Positions 35,431 to 43,595 of a stretch of 64,000 nt of DNA are shown here, piece after piece. Position numbers and translations under genes: made by a program. This DNA comes from Rugamonas rivuli (GTDB lineage: Bacteria; Pseudomonadota; Gammaproteobacteria; Burkholderiales; Burkholderiaceae_D): contig NZ_WHUF01000001.1 in NCBI RefSeq assembly GCF_009380165.1, forward strand, positions 186,001 to 250,000, given 5' to 3'. Numbering within the stretch: the stretch's first letter is position 1; each line of letters opens with the position of its first letter. The notes under the pieces are model-generated. The model did not search any database. It saw only the letters and a list, made by a program, of their open reading frames with translations, and had not been told where the DNA came from.

Positions 35431-37440
35431 TCAGGCATTGACGGCTTGTTTGCGGGCCAGCAGTTCGGCGTCGCATTTCGGGCAGTAGGCGTGGCTGCCG
35501 TTCAGGTAGCCGTGCTTGGGGCAGATCGAGAAGGTCGGCGTGACCGTGATGTAGGGCAGGCTGAAGCGGCTCAGCGCGCGCCGCACCAGCGAGCGGCAGG
35601 CGTCCGCGCTCGACAGCGCCTCGGTCATGTACAGGTGCAGCACCGTGCCGCCGGTGTACTTGCGCTGCAAGGCATCCTGCTGCTCCAGCGCTTCGAACGG
35701 ATCGTCGGTGTAGCCGACCGGCAGCTGCGAGGAGTTGGTGTAGTAGGGCATGTCCGCCGTGCCGGCCTGGCGGATGGCTGGATAGCGCTTGCGGTCTTCC
35801 TTGGCGAAGCGGTAGGTCGTGCCTTCGGCCGGGGTGGCTTCCAGGTTGTACATATGGCCGGTTTCGGCCTGGAATTCGACCATGCGGGCGCGCACATGGT
35901 CGAGCAGGCGCAGCGCCAGTGCGCGGCCCCAGTCGCTGGTGATGTCGCGGTCGCCGCGCATATCGAAATTACGCACCATCTCGTTGATGCCGTTCACGCC
36001 CAGCGTGGAGAAGTGGTTGCGCAGCGTGCCCAGATAGCGCTTGGTGTACGGGAACAGGCCGTTGTCCATATGGCGCTGGATCACCTTGCGCTTGATCTCC
36101 AGGCTGTCGCGGCCCAGTTCCAGCAGGCGGTCCAGCGCGGCCAGCAGGCCGTCCTCGTCGCCGCGGTGCAGATAGCCGAGGCGCGCGCAGTTGATGGTGA
36201 CCACGCCCAGCGAGCCGGTCTGCTCGGCCGAGCCGAACAGGCCATTGCCGCGCTTGAGCAGCTCGCGCAGGTCCAGCTGAAGGCGGCAGCACATCGACCG
36301 TATCATGTTCGGCTTGAGCTCGGAGTTGATGAAGTTCTGGAAGTAGGGCAGGCCGTAGCGGGCCGTCATCTCGAACAGGCGTTCGGCGTTGGGGCTGTCC
36401 CAGTCGAAGTCCTCGGTGATGTTGTAGGTCGGGATGGGGAAGGTGAAGGCGCGGCCTTTGGCGTCGCCGGTCATCATGATCTCGATGTAGGCACGGTTGA
36501 TCATGTCCATCTCGGTTTGCAGCGCGCCGTAGGCGAACGGCATTTCCTCGCCGGCGATGCAGGGGATTTGTTCGCGCAAGTCGTCCGGGCAGACCCAGTC
36601 GAAGGTCAGGTTGGTGAACGGCGTCTGCGTGCCCCAGCGCGACGGCACGTTGAGGTTGTAGATCAGCTCCTGCATGTACTGCTTGACCTCGTTGTAGCCG
36701 AGCCTGTCCTTGCGCACGAAGGGCGCCATGTAGGTGTCGAAAGAGCTGAAGGCCTGGGCGCCGGCCCATTCGTTCTGCAGGGTGCCGAGGAAGTTGACGA
36801 TCTGGCCGATGGCGCTGGACATATGGCGCGGCGGGCTCGATTCCACCTTGCCCGGCACGCCGTTCAGGCCTTCGTTGAGCAGGGTGCGCAGCGACCAGCC
36901 GGCGCAATAGCCGGCCAGCATGTCGAGGTCGTGGATGTGCAGGTCGGCCTCGCGGTGGGCGCGGCCGACTTCGGGCGGGTAGACGTGGTTGAGCCAGTAG
37001 TTGGCGATGACCTTGCCCGACACGTTGAGGATCAGCCCGCCCAGCGAGTAGCCCTGGTTGGCGTTGGCGTTGACGCGCCAGTCCTGGCGGTCGAGGTATT
37101 CGTTGATCGAAGCGGCGACGTCAACCAGCGCGTGGCGGTCCTGGCGCAGCGTGGCGTGCTGTTCGCGGTAGACCACGTAGCGGCGCAGGGTGTGGCGGTA
37201 ATCGGCGTCGTAGAGCACGCGTTCGACGGTGTCCTGTATCAGCTCGACGGTCATGTGGTCCTGCGGGCGCAGCGATGACAGGTGGAGCAGCGCGCACTCG
37301 GCCAGGTGGCGGGCTTCGGGCAGGTCGAACTCGCCGCTGGCGCGGCCGGCCTTCAACAGCGCGGCCTCGATCTTCGCCAGCGAAAAGGCCTGCTCGCTGC
37401 CGTCGCGTTTGGTGATCTGCGTATGAAACAATCCTTGCAT
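35431..37440 (-). CDS. nrdD: Anaerobic ribonucleoside-triphosphate reductase, large part lacking glycyl loop
   Basis: A 669-residue class III ribonucleotide reductase catalytic chain. It has an N-terminal ATP-cone (about 1-95), the core with HIHDLDMLAGYCAGWSL and RSMCCRLQLDLRELLKRGNGLFG, and a C-terminal zinc site (ICPKHGY...YCPKCD). The chain ends nine residues later (ARKQAVNA), so the usual glycyl-radical segment is missing and is encoded by the next gene. It makes dNTPs without O2. NrdR-like boxes and a degenerate FNR-like site lie upstream. Confidence 0.92.
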   Translation of the reverse strand: MQGLFHTQITKRDGSEQAFSLAKIEAALLKAGRASGEFDLPEARHLAECALLHLSSLRPQDHMTVELIQDTVERVLYDADYRHTLRRYVVYREQHATLRQDRHALVDVAASINEYLDRQDWRVNANANQGYSLGGLILNVSGKVIANYWLNHVYPPEVGRAHREADLHIHDLDMLAGYCAGWSLRTLLNEGLNGVPGKVESSPPRHMSSAIGQIVNFLGTLQNEWAGAQAFSSFDTYMAPFVRKDRLGYNEVKQYMQELIYNLNVPSRWGTQTPFTNLTFDWVCPDDLREQIPCIAGEEMPFAYGALQTEMDMINRAYIEIMMTGDAKGRAFTFPIPTYNITEDFDWDSPNAERLFEMTARYGLPYFQNFINSELKPNMIRSMCCRLQLDLRELLKRGNGLFGSAEQTGSLGVVTINCARLGYLHRGDEDGLLAALDRLLELGRDSLEIKRKVIQRHMDNGLFPYTKRYLGTLRNHFSTLGVNGINEMVRNFDMRGDRDITSDWGRALALRLLDHVRARMVEFQAETGHMYNLEATPAEGTTYRFAKEDRKRYPAIRQAGTADMPYYTNSSQLPVGYTDDPFEALEQQDALQRKYTGGTVLHLYMTEALSSADACRSLVRRALSRFSLPYITVTPTFSICPKHGYLNGSHAYCPKCDAELLARKQAVNA

Positions 37441-37455
37441 GATTTTTCCTTGGTC

Positions 37456-37498
37456 CCATATCTAGTTGGTTTAAGAAGGTTATGCACTAGATATGGTG
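37456..37498. promoter_or_regulatory. Pair of NrdR-like boxes upstream of nrdD
   Basis: CCATATCTAGT (37456-37466) and its exact complement ACTAGATATGG (37486-37496) are centred 30 bases apart, about three helical turns. The second box, CACTAGATATGGTG, fits the NrdR palindrome type CACWATATNTNGTG. The pair lies 16-58 bases before the nrdD ATG, suited to ATP/dATP-sensing repression. Confidence 0.7.
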
Positions 37499-37530
37499 TC
37501 GTCAATCAAAGTCAGCGCGAACTTGGAATT

Positions 37531-37548
37531 CCTTGATCTGGATTGTCC
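37531..37548 (-). promoter_or_regulatory. Degenerate FNR-like site upstream of nrdD
   Basis: On the nrdD strand the sequence is GGACAATCCAGATCAAGG: one good half (ATCAA) and a left half that is ACAAT, not TTGAT. Similar asymmetric sites precede nirK and the NO reductase gene. Confidence 0.4.
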
Positions 37549-37569
37549 TTCCGCTTGTATTTCATGGCA

Positions 37570-37590
37570 GTGTATCGGGTGGCGATACAC
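37570..37590. promoter_or_regulatory. Palindromic operator of the HigBA module
   Basis: A perfect inverted repeat with arms GTGTATCG and CGATACAC around GGTGG. It is centred 26 bases before the toxin ATG, as expected for antitoxin autorepression. Confidence 0.65.
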
Positions 37591-37605
37591 AACATGGCGG
37601 CATCC

Positions 37606-37884
37606 ATGATCAAGAGTTTTCGGCATAAAGGACTGCAACGTTTCTTCGAGACGGGCAGCAAAGCGGGAATTCAGGCGGCACATGCCGCCAAGCTGCGCCT
37701 GCAACTGGCTGTGCTCGACCAAGCTGTGCGGCCAGAAGATCTGTCCATGCCTTCATGGCGCCTTCATTCTTTGAAAGGTGATTTACAAGGACATTGGGCT
37801 GTTACGGTAAGCGGAAATTGGCGTATGATTTTTGCATTTGAGGGAACCAACGCCATTTTGGTTGACTATCGGGATTACCATTGA
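37606..37884 (+). CDS. higB: HigB-like toxin (RelE/ParE superfamily)
   Basis: A 92-residue toxin starting MIKSFRHKGLQRFFETG, with LHSLKGDLQGHWAVTVSGNWRMIFAFEG and a final VDYRDYH, typical of HigB/GraT mRNA interferases that cut ribosome-bound mRNA. The ATG at 37606 is chosen because the HigB family begins here; longer frames lack support. It lies 17 bases upstream of its antitoxin, the usual toxin-first order. Confidence 0.9.
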   Translation: MIKSFRHKGLQRFFETGSKAGIQAAHAAKLRLQLAVLDQAVRPEDLSMPSWRLHSLKGDLQGHWAVTVSGNWRMIFAFEGTNAILVDYRDYH

Positions 37885-37901
37885 AATGATGGAGGATTGA
37901 C

Positions 37902-38186
37902 ATGACGAGGATGCATAACCCTCCCCATCCGGGCGAGGTCCTCAGAGAATACTTGGGCGACTTGACCATAACGGATGTCGCAGCGCATCTGGGCGTGGGG
38001 CGTGTCACGCTGCAACGCATAGTGAACGGCGCAGCGGGTATTTCGCCGGACATGGCTTACAGGCTCGGCGCGGCCTTTGGTACTAGTCCTGAGATGTGGG
38101 CCGGTATGCAGCTGCAATACGATCTGTACCAAGCTGGTAAGGTTAAAAGGCCGAAAATAGAATGCATCGTGTCCGTAGTGTCGTAA
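37902..38186 (+). CDS. higA: HigA-like antitoxin
   Basis: A 94-residue XRE-type helix-turn-helix protein of the HigA/VapI family: NPPHPGEVLREYLGDLTITDVAAHLGVGRVTLQRIVNGAAGISPDMAYRLGAAFG is diagnostic. It neutralises HigB and represses the pair through the upstream palindrome. GGAGG precedes the ATG. Confidence 0.93.
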   Translation: MTRMHNPPHPGEVLREYLGDLTITDVAAHLGVGRVTLQRIVNGAAGISPDMAYRLGAAFGTSPEMWAGMQLQYDLYQAGKVKRPKIECIVSVVS

Positions 38187-38236
38187 CTCTACCCACTCGG
38201 ACATAACGAACGAAATCTCTCAAGCGAAAAGACTAT

Positions 38237-39196
38237 ATGACTGAACCAGAATCGACAGTGATGGCAATGGTGACGGAAGCAGTTACTAGTTTGCCTGAAC
38301 CCGTGAAAACAACGCTCTTCAAAGCGTTGAGTAATTTATTGGGTGGACTAACTGCAATCCCAGCTGCGAAGCTCAAGCAGTATGTTAAATCCATTGAGGA
38401 CACAACGTCCGCTAGATCAATGATCGCAGCAGCAGTAGCTAAGACCGCTGCTGCAGAAGCAATCAACGATCCTGTCTTAATTCAGGCGGCAACTGAAATT
38501 TACCTTCCCACTAATCTCCGCAAAGCGAAAAATCGACTAAACGTAGCGCAAAGTGCTGTTAAGCGTTTAGAAGAAACGACGTCGGCGGGTGCCGATGATG
38601 AGACCAGACCACTCGATGACGATTGGATGAACAGCTTTTCTCGATTTGCGGAGGATGCGTCGTCGGAAAGGCTACAAGACCTCTTTGGACGTATACTTGC
38701 GGGCGAAGTCGTGCGCCCAGGCTCATTTGGACTGGCAACGCTCAGGGCGATTAGCGAACTAGATCAGACTATAGCGAATGACTTCAGCTTAGCGTGGGCT
38801 AAGAGTGTCGGCGCCGCAGTCGACTATAGCGCCGAATGGAAGCGAGGCGAGTACTTTTCAAGATGGAAGCGGCTTAGCGAGGCTGGCTTCATGGCACCTA
38901 CGGAAATTAGCCAATTTTCGCCTGATGTTCACCCCGTCGTTGGCGAGCAATCATTGTGGACGCCAATGAGAGCAGGAAATGTGTGGTTGCTAGTGTACTT
39001 TCACCAAAGCTCGTCACAATGGAATCATATTGAGTTCACCCGAGTTGGACGGGAAATCGGAAGCCTACTCGACAGACCAGATTATGAAGCGAATATCCGG
39101 CAGGCTACGAATAATTTGTCGCGAAGCGGCCTAACCCGCATAGAGCTGCATTGTTTAGGAAAACCAGAGGAAGTGATTTGGACAGCTGAGTCATGA
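38237..39196 (+). CDS. DUF2806-like protein, AT-rich
   Basis: A 319-residue protein with a helical N-terminal half and a segment SSERLQDLFGRILAGEVVRPGSFGLATLRAISELD typical of DUF2806/DUF3644-like phage- and island-linked proteins. No signal peptide or membrane segment. Base composition and codon use are clearly more AT-rich than the flanking genes, suggesting recent transfer. It follows the HigBA pair by 50 bases and could be cargo or a defence-related gene; the role is unknown. Confidence 0.55.
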   Translation: MTEPESTVMAMVTEAVTSLPEPVKTTLFKALSNLLGGLTAIPAAKLKQYVKSIEDTTSARSMIAAAVAKTAAAEAINDPVLIQAATEIYLPTNLRKAKNRLNVAQSAVKRLEETTSAGADDETRPLDDDWMNSFSRFAEDASSERLQDLFGRILAGEVVRPGSFGLATLRAISELDQTIANDFSLAWAKSVGAAVDYSAEWKRGEYFSRWKRLSEAGFMAPTEISQFSPDVHPVVGEQSLWTPMRAGNVWLLVYFHQSSSQWNHIEFTRVGREIGSLLDRPDYEANIRQATNNLSRSGLTRIELHCLGKPEEVIWTAES

Positions 39197-39302
39197 AAAT
39201 GTAGTCGTGCGGGGAGGGCAGATAGCGTTGATCTAGCTAGTTATCAAACGGGCTACAATAGCCGCCATCCGGCTGCCGGACATTAATCGCATGGGAGTGT
39301 AG

Positions 39303-39764
39303 ATGATTCGTTCCGAACGCCTGACCGCAGAAGTGGAGGGGGACTTTGTGGTCTTCCTGATTGGCATGCGTATCAACAAGCTGTGGAAAATCCACAAGTG
39401 GCTGCCGGTCGTGCTGGCCATGCCGAAGATGCTGCGTGAGTTGATGAGCACGCCGGACTCGGGTTTGCTGTCGTTTGAATCGTGGTTTGGGCGCACTACC
39501 ATCATGGTGCAATACTGGCGCTCGTCCGAGCAATTGCTGGCCTACGCGACCAACAAAGATGCCGAGCACCTTCCGGCCTGGCGGAAGTTCAACCAGGCGG
39601 TGGGAACGTCCGGCGATGTCGGCATCTGGCATGAGACTTACAAGATTTCGCCGGGCGCATGCGAGAACGTCTATGCGAACATGCCGCTGTTTGGACTGGG
39701 CAAGGCGGGCACCGTGCACCCCGCCACCGGAAAACGCTTCAGCGCGAAGGATCGCTTTAAATAG
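39303..39764 (+). CDS. DUF4188 protein
   Basis: A 153-residue protein of the DUF4188 type, related to dimeric alpha-beta-barrel monooxygenase folds. Characteristic segments are VFLIGMRINKLWKIHKWLPVVLAMPKML, ESWFGRTTIMVQYWRSSEQLLAYA and WHETYKI. Probably a small cytoplasmic haem- or substrate-binding protein. It stands alone between an island-like gene and a SnoaL-like gene. The substrate is not known. Confidence 0.75.
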   Translation: MIRSERLTAEVEGDFVVFLIGMRINKLWKIHKWLPVVLAMPKMLRELMSTPDSGLLSFESWFGRTTIMVQYWRSSEQLLAYATNKDAEHLPAWRKFNQAVGTSGDVGIWHETYKISPGACENVYANMPLFGLGKAGTVHPATGKRFSAKDRFK

Positions 39765-39926
39765 CCAGCAGACTTGCCCGCCGTCGCCGAGATAGCGGGA
39801 ATTTTGCAAATGCTTTAAAGTTAACGTCGCCATTTTGATAATGGTTCCGGCCCGACCGGATCAGGGGCGCCATGCATGGTGTCCGTTCTAAGCAGGGATT
39901 ACATCGCTCACGAGAGGAAGTATTTC

Positions 39927-40340
39927 ATGTCGAACCTTCAAAAGATTGGTGCACTTTTCGAAGCATATGCAAGCAAGAATGTCGCTGCGGTCAGCGATGT
40001 CATGGCGGAAGATATCGTCTGGCGCATTCCCGGCCATCACCCTCTCGCCGGCGAGAAACGCGGCATCAGGGAGGTGCTGGCCTTCTTCGATCAGCTTGGA
40101 AAAGCCGAGTTTCAAGCTCAGCCCTACGCTATCGCGGAGCAAGGCGACTATGTCATCGACCACCACCGGGGATGGAGTACCGCTGGCAGCGGTCTTGACT
40201 TGACCTGGTGCCTGGTCTTCCGATTCGAGCACGGGAAAATCAAGGAAGTGACCAACTTCTGCTCAGACCAGCACAAGGCCGATCTGTTCTTCCATGAGCA
40301 TTACCGGCTCAAGGCCATCCCCGATCGTCTGGCCGAGTAA
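39927..40340 (+). CDS. SnoaL-like/NTF2-fold protein
   Basis: A 137-residue protein with the NTF2-like pattern: LFEAYASKNVAAVSDVMAEDIVWRIPGHHPLAG, then GIREVLAFFDQLG and WCLVFRFEHGKIKEVTNFCSDQHKADLFF. These folds are isomerases, hydrolases or ligand binders. The ATG at 39927 follows GAGAGGAAG and is preferred over 39876. No operon partner is visible. Confidence 0.75.
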   Translation: MSNLQKIGALFEAYASKNVAAVSDVMAEDIVWRIPGHHPLAGEKRGIREVLAFFDQLGKAEFQAQPYAIAEQGDYVIDHHRGWSTAGSGLDLTWCLVFRFEHGKIKEVTNFCSDQHKADLFFHEHYRLKAIPDRLAE

Positions 40341-40345
40341 ATCCC

Positions 40346-40933
40346 TTATTTGATCAACGCAGCCACCCGCTTGACGAACGCCGGATCAGGTTCGGCATCG
40401 AGACGGGTGGTGTCCACCTGCACCGTGCCGCTGGTGTCCAGCAGCGCGATGCGGTTGGTGTGATTGATCTCGCCGCTCTCCAGTATCCGGTACTTGATGT
40501 TCAACACAGCCGCCAGCGCGCGCGTCTGGCTGTCGCCGTCGGCTACTACCAGCCGGAACTGCGATGAATCCAACTGATGCATCTTCAGCAGTCCGGACAG
40601 CGTGGCCGGCGTGTCGTGGCGCGGGTCGAGGCTGATCATCAGCACCCGCAGCCGCTTGCCGTCCGGCCCCAGCGCGGCCACCGTGCGCTTGAGTGTTTCG
40701 ATGATGATCGGGCAGGCCGCGTGGCAGTCGCCGTAGAACATGGTGATCAGCACGGGCGTGCCTGCCATGTCGCGCAGGGTGAAGTGCTGGCCGCCGGCGT
40801 CGGTCAGCGTGGCGTCGAGGCGGTAGATGGAGTTGCCGGGCAGGCTGGCTGCGGCCGGGGCGCTCCAGGCATGCAGCGGCAGCAGCAGCGCGGCGGCCAG
40901 CAGGGCGCGGCGTATGGAGGTGAACTGTTTCAT
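40346..40933 (-). CDS. SCO-family copper protein
   Basis: A 195-residue secreted thioredoxin-fold SCO1/SenC protein. It has a signal peptide (LLAAALLLPLHAWSA), the copper-binding CxxxC in YGDCHAACPI, LRVLMISLDPRHDTPATLSG and a distal His in EINHTNRIALLD. As the third gene after nirK and nirV (4-base overlap with nirV), it probably helps copper insertion into the copper nitrite reductase or its redox maintenance. The adjacent cytochrome c fusion makes a role beyond cytochrome oxidase likely. Confidence 0.88.
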   Translation of the reverse strand: MKQFTSIRRALLAAALLLPLHAWSAPAAASLPGNSIYRLDATLTDAGGQHFTLRDMAGTPVLITMFYGDCHAACPIIIETLKRTVAALGPDGKRLRVLMISLDPRHDTPATLSGLLKMHQLDSSQFRLVVADGDSQTRALAAVLNIKYRILESGEINHTNRIALLDTSGTVQVDTTRLDAEPDPAFVKRVAALIK

Positions 40934-41739
40934 GGTTTGCTTCCTTGATCGTGAGGGGCGGGATCGCGCACGCAGCGGAATCCCAGGTTGGCGCCGTCCT
41001 GCCTTGCTTCCATCGCGGACAGCAGGGCCAGGCGCATCAGAATCGCGTAATTGCGGCGGTCGGCCAGCGAGACGGCAGCGCCGCCGCAGTAGTCGAGCAT
41101 TTTTTGATCGCCGTTGGCGCGGCTGTCGGCGTTGACGAACAGGCCGCTGTAGTCTTCCACCCATTCCCATACCAGGCCGTGCAGGTCGTGGATGCCGAAG
41201 TAGTTGGCCTCGCCGGCCGCCACGCTGTGCGGCGGTTGCTTGCCGGCGTCGGCGTACCAGCCGAGGATGTGGGCCAGCCATTCGGCATCGTCGCGGGCGT
41301 CGGGGTGGTGGGCGTCGGCGGCGGCGGCGAATTCCCATTCGTACCAGCGCGGCAAGCGGCCGCCTTCGGATTCGCAATAGGCTCGGGCGGCGTACCAGCC
41401 GACGTGGACTACCGGTGCGTCGGCGGCCAGCGGCGCGTAGTCGGTGGCGCTGCGCCAGCCGGACAGATAGCTGGGCGCCGCCATCAGCGCCGGCGTCTGG
41501 CCGGGCTGCCAGGCCGGCGTGCGTTGAAGGAAAGCCGCGAACTCGGCGTTCGTCACCAGCCGGGTGCGCAGCAGATAGGGCGCCACGCTGGCCGGGGCCG
41601 CCACGCCGTCGGCCGGCAGCACGCTGCGCAGCGTGCCGCCGGGGATGGCGCGGTAGTCGGCGTCCGCCGCCATGCCCCTGCCGGCTGGCAGGGCCAGCAG
41701 GGCCAGCAGAATCGGCATCAGCGCGGCGCGGGGCTTCAT
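40930..41739 (-). CDS. nirV: NirV, formylglycine-generating-enzyme-like protein
   Basis: A 269-residue protein with a signal peptide (LLALLALPAGRGMA) and the SUMF1/FGE fold: TNAEFAAFLQRTPAW, PVVHVGWYAARAYCESEGGRLPRWYEWEFAA, and NLGFRC. It corresponds to NirV, commonly paired with copper nitrite reductase. The exact job is unknown; maturation of NirK is assumed. It overlaps nirK and sco by 4 bases on each side. Confidence 0.88.
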   Translation of the reverse strand: MKPRAALMPILLALLALPAGRGMAADADYRAIPGGTLRSVLPADGVAAPASVAPYLLRTRLVTNAEFAAFLQRTPAWQPGQTPALMAAPSYLSGWRSATDYAPLAADAPVVHVGWYAARAYCESEGGRLPRWYEWEFAAAADAHHPDARDDAEWLAHILGWYADAGKQPPHSVAAGEANYFGIHDLHGLVWEWVEDYSGLFVNADSRANGDQKMLDYCGGAAVSLADRRNYAILMRLALLSAMEARQDGANLGFRCVRDPAPHDQGSKP

Positions 41740-43157
41740 GGCTGGCGCGACTTGCGCATGTCGCGTACCTGGGCCGGCGTCAGCCCAGGCGACCCCTTGT
41801 TCAACTCGACGCCGACGTAGTTGATGACGGCCGCGATGTCTTCGTCGCTGAGGTCTTGCGGCGGCATCATGCCGTTGTAGTGCTCGCCATTGACGACGAT
41901 CTCGCCATTGCGTCCGTTGAGCACGATGTGCGCCATCTCATACGGCCGCTGCTGGAAGAAGTCGGAATTGGCCAGTGGCGGGAACACGCCGGAGACGCCC
42001 TTGCCGTCCGCCTGATGGCAGGCCGAGCAGTTGGCGTCGTAGACCGCCTTGCCGCGCAGCTGCTGGGCGCGGTCGGCCGCTGTCGCGACGGGTTTTGCGG
42101 CGGGCTTCTCGGCCGGCTTGGCCGCAGCCACGCCGGGCAAGGCTTTCTTGATGCCCTTGCCGTAAATCTCAGGCCGCTCCGGACCGCTGACCGCCATCAG
42201 ACCGATGGCGCCCTTGTTGAAGGCGCGCGTCAGCGAATGGTCCACCAGCGTCAGGTTGCCAGGCACGCGTGGCGTGAATTCGACGATGGTCGAACCGCCC
42301 GACGGCACCATCGTGGTCTGCACATTCTCTTGATAATGGCTGCCGCCCTCGGTGTAGACGCGGTCGAAGATGGCGCCGATCACATGGAAGCTGGATGTGA
42401 TGTTGGGACCGCCCACGCCGAAGTACATGCGCACTTTCTCGTTGGCCTTGGCGGTCAGCGCATTGGCGCCGGTCAGCGCGCCGTCGGCGCCGTTGAACAG
42501 CACGTAGGTAGGTTTTTCATCGATGGCCTTCTGCATGTCGAAACCCTGCAGGCCGGGCGCGCGGTAGGCGCCGTTGGTGTAGAACTCGCCTTGCATCACA
42601 TAGTATTCGCGGTCCACCGGCGGCATGCCTTCCTTCGGCTCGACCAGGATCATGCCATACATGCCGTTGGCGATATGCATGCCGACCGGCGCCGTGGCGC
42701 AGTGGTACACGTACAAGCCGGGCGCCAGCGCCTTGAAGGTGAAGCTGGCCTCGTTGCCGGGCGCGATCAGCGTCTGCGCGGCGCCGCCGCCTGGGCCGGT
42801 GACGGCGTGCAGGTCGATATTGTGCGGCAGCTTGTTGTCCGGCAGGTTCAGCAGGTGCAGCTCGACGGTGTCGCCTTCGCGCACCCGTATCATCTTGCCG
42901 GGCACCGTGCCGCCGAAGGTCCAGAAGGTGTAGCGGGTGCCGGGGGCGATCTCGCGCTCGACTTCTTCCACCGTCAGGTCGACCACGACCTTGGCCGGGG
43001 TCTTGCGGGTGATGGGCGGCGGCAGCAGCGGCGGCGCCAGCAGTTCCTGGGTGATGGTGGGCAGCACCGCCTCGGGGGCGGCGGCCAGGTTGGCGTGGGT
43101 CATGGCAAACACGGCGCCGGCAAGGCCGGCCGCGACCAGTTTCAATTGCGTTTTCAT
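41736..43157 (-). CDS. nirK: Copper nitrite reductase with C-terminal cytochrome c domain
   Basis: A 473-residue periplasmic enzyme that reduces nitrite to NO. The signal peptide starts MKTQLKLVAAGLAGAVFAMTH. Two cupredoxin domains follow, with copper ligands in LPHNIDLHAVTG, YVYHCATAPVGMHIANGMYG and, in domain 2, SSFHVIG and LVDHSLTRAF. An Ala/Lys/Pro linker leads to a cytochrome c domain (CSACHQAD, then MMPP as Met ligand). This three-domain form resembles the Ralstonia pickettii type. The ATG at 43157 is preferred over upstream starts because it begins the signal peptide. Confidence 0.95.
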   Translation of the reverse strand: MKTQLKLVAAGLAGAVFAMTHANLAAAPEAVLPTITQELLAPPLLPPPITRKTPAKVVVDLTVEEVEREIAPGTRYTFWTFGGTVPGKMIRVREGDTVELHLLNLPDNKLPHNIDLHAVTGPGGGAAQTLIAPGNEASFTFKALAPGLYVYHCATAPVGMHIANGMYGMILVEPKEGMPPVDREYYVMQGEFYTNGAYRAPGLQGFDMQKAIDEKPTYVLFNGADGALTGANALTAKANEKVRMYFGVGGPNITSSFHVIGAIFDRVYTEGGSHYQENVQTTMVPSGGSTIVEFTPRVPGNLTLVDHSLTRAFNKGAIGLMAVSGPERPEIYGKGIKKALPGVAAAKPAEKPAAKPVATAADRAQQLRGKAVYDANCSACHQADGKGVSGVFPPLANSDFFQQRPYEMAHIVLNGRNGEIVVNGEHYNGMMPPQDLSDEDIAAVINYVGVELNKGSPGLTPAQVRDMRKSRQP

Positions 43158-43232
43158 TGTTATGTCGCCTTTAGTTGTTGGCGCACTCTCAGTTGAGTGC
43201 GCATCCATGCTAGGGGAAGCAAACGGCAAAAT

Positions 43233-43250
43233 CCTTGACCTGGGTTGTCG
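43233..43250 (-). promoter_or_regulatory. Degenerate FNR/Dnr-like site upstream of nirK
   Basis: On the nirK strand the sequence is CGACAACCCAGGTCAAGG, 76-93 bases before the ATG. It matches the nrdD site at 14 of 18 positions and the NO-reductase site in its ATCAAG-like half. Confidence 0.45.
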
Positions 43251-43271
43251 AATTCGACATTGGCGATGGCG

Positions 43272-43538
43272 TTAGTGCTCGGTGACGAGGAAGTCGATGA
43301 TCACATGGCCCGTCACCCGCGATACATAGGCGGCCTGCACGCGCGGGCCGTAGCGGTGCTGGATCTGCGCCAGCAGCGGCAGCGGGTCGTGGTCGTTACA
43401 GAAGCGCATGATCTCGCCGGGATTGAGCGCGTCGAGCGCGCCGAAGATGGCGGCGTGGCGCAGCCGGCGCGAGACGCCGCGCGCATCGAAGGGATAGATG
43501 CCGTCCGGGACGGTGGGTTGGGAACAATCGTGTGGCAT
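43272..43538 (-). CDS. DUF2249 protein in denitrification block
   Basis: An 88-residue DUF2249 protein: YPFDARGVSRRLRHAAIFGALDALNPGEIMRFCNDHDPLPLLAQIQHRYG. It is a paralogue of the gene at 31.2 kb but stands between the nitric oxide reductase and nirK genes. The ATG follows GGAG. Its function is unknown; recurring linkage with NO-related genes suggests a role there. Confidence 0.85.
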   Translation of the reverse strand: MPHDCSQPTVPDGIYPFDARGVSRRLRHAAIFGALDALNPGEIMRFCNDHDPLPLLAQIQHRYGPRVQAAYVSRVTGHVIIDFLVTEH

Positions 43539-43556
43539 GGTGGACTCCTTGAAATG

Positions 43557-43586
43557 AAAAGCGGGGCGGCCAGTCAGCCGCCCCGC
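43557..43586 (-). terminator. Terminator after the nitric oxide reductase gene
   Basis: A perfect 10-base GC stem (GCGGGGCGGC) over a 6-base loop, followed on the minus strand by TTTTCATT. It lies directly downstream of the NO reductase stop. Confidence 0.8.
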
Positions 43587-43595
43587 AAAGAACGA

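Noticed and set aside
37441..37605. The 37.46-37.50 kb inverted repeat as a terminator for nrdD or the toxin gene
   Set aside because: The arms are AT-rich, separated by 19 bases and lie upstream of both divergent genes; NrdR-box geometry fits better.
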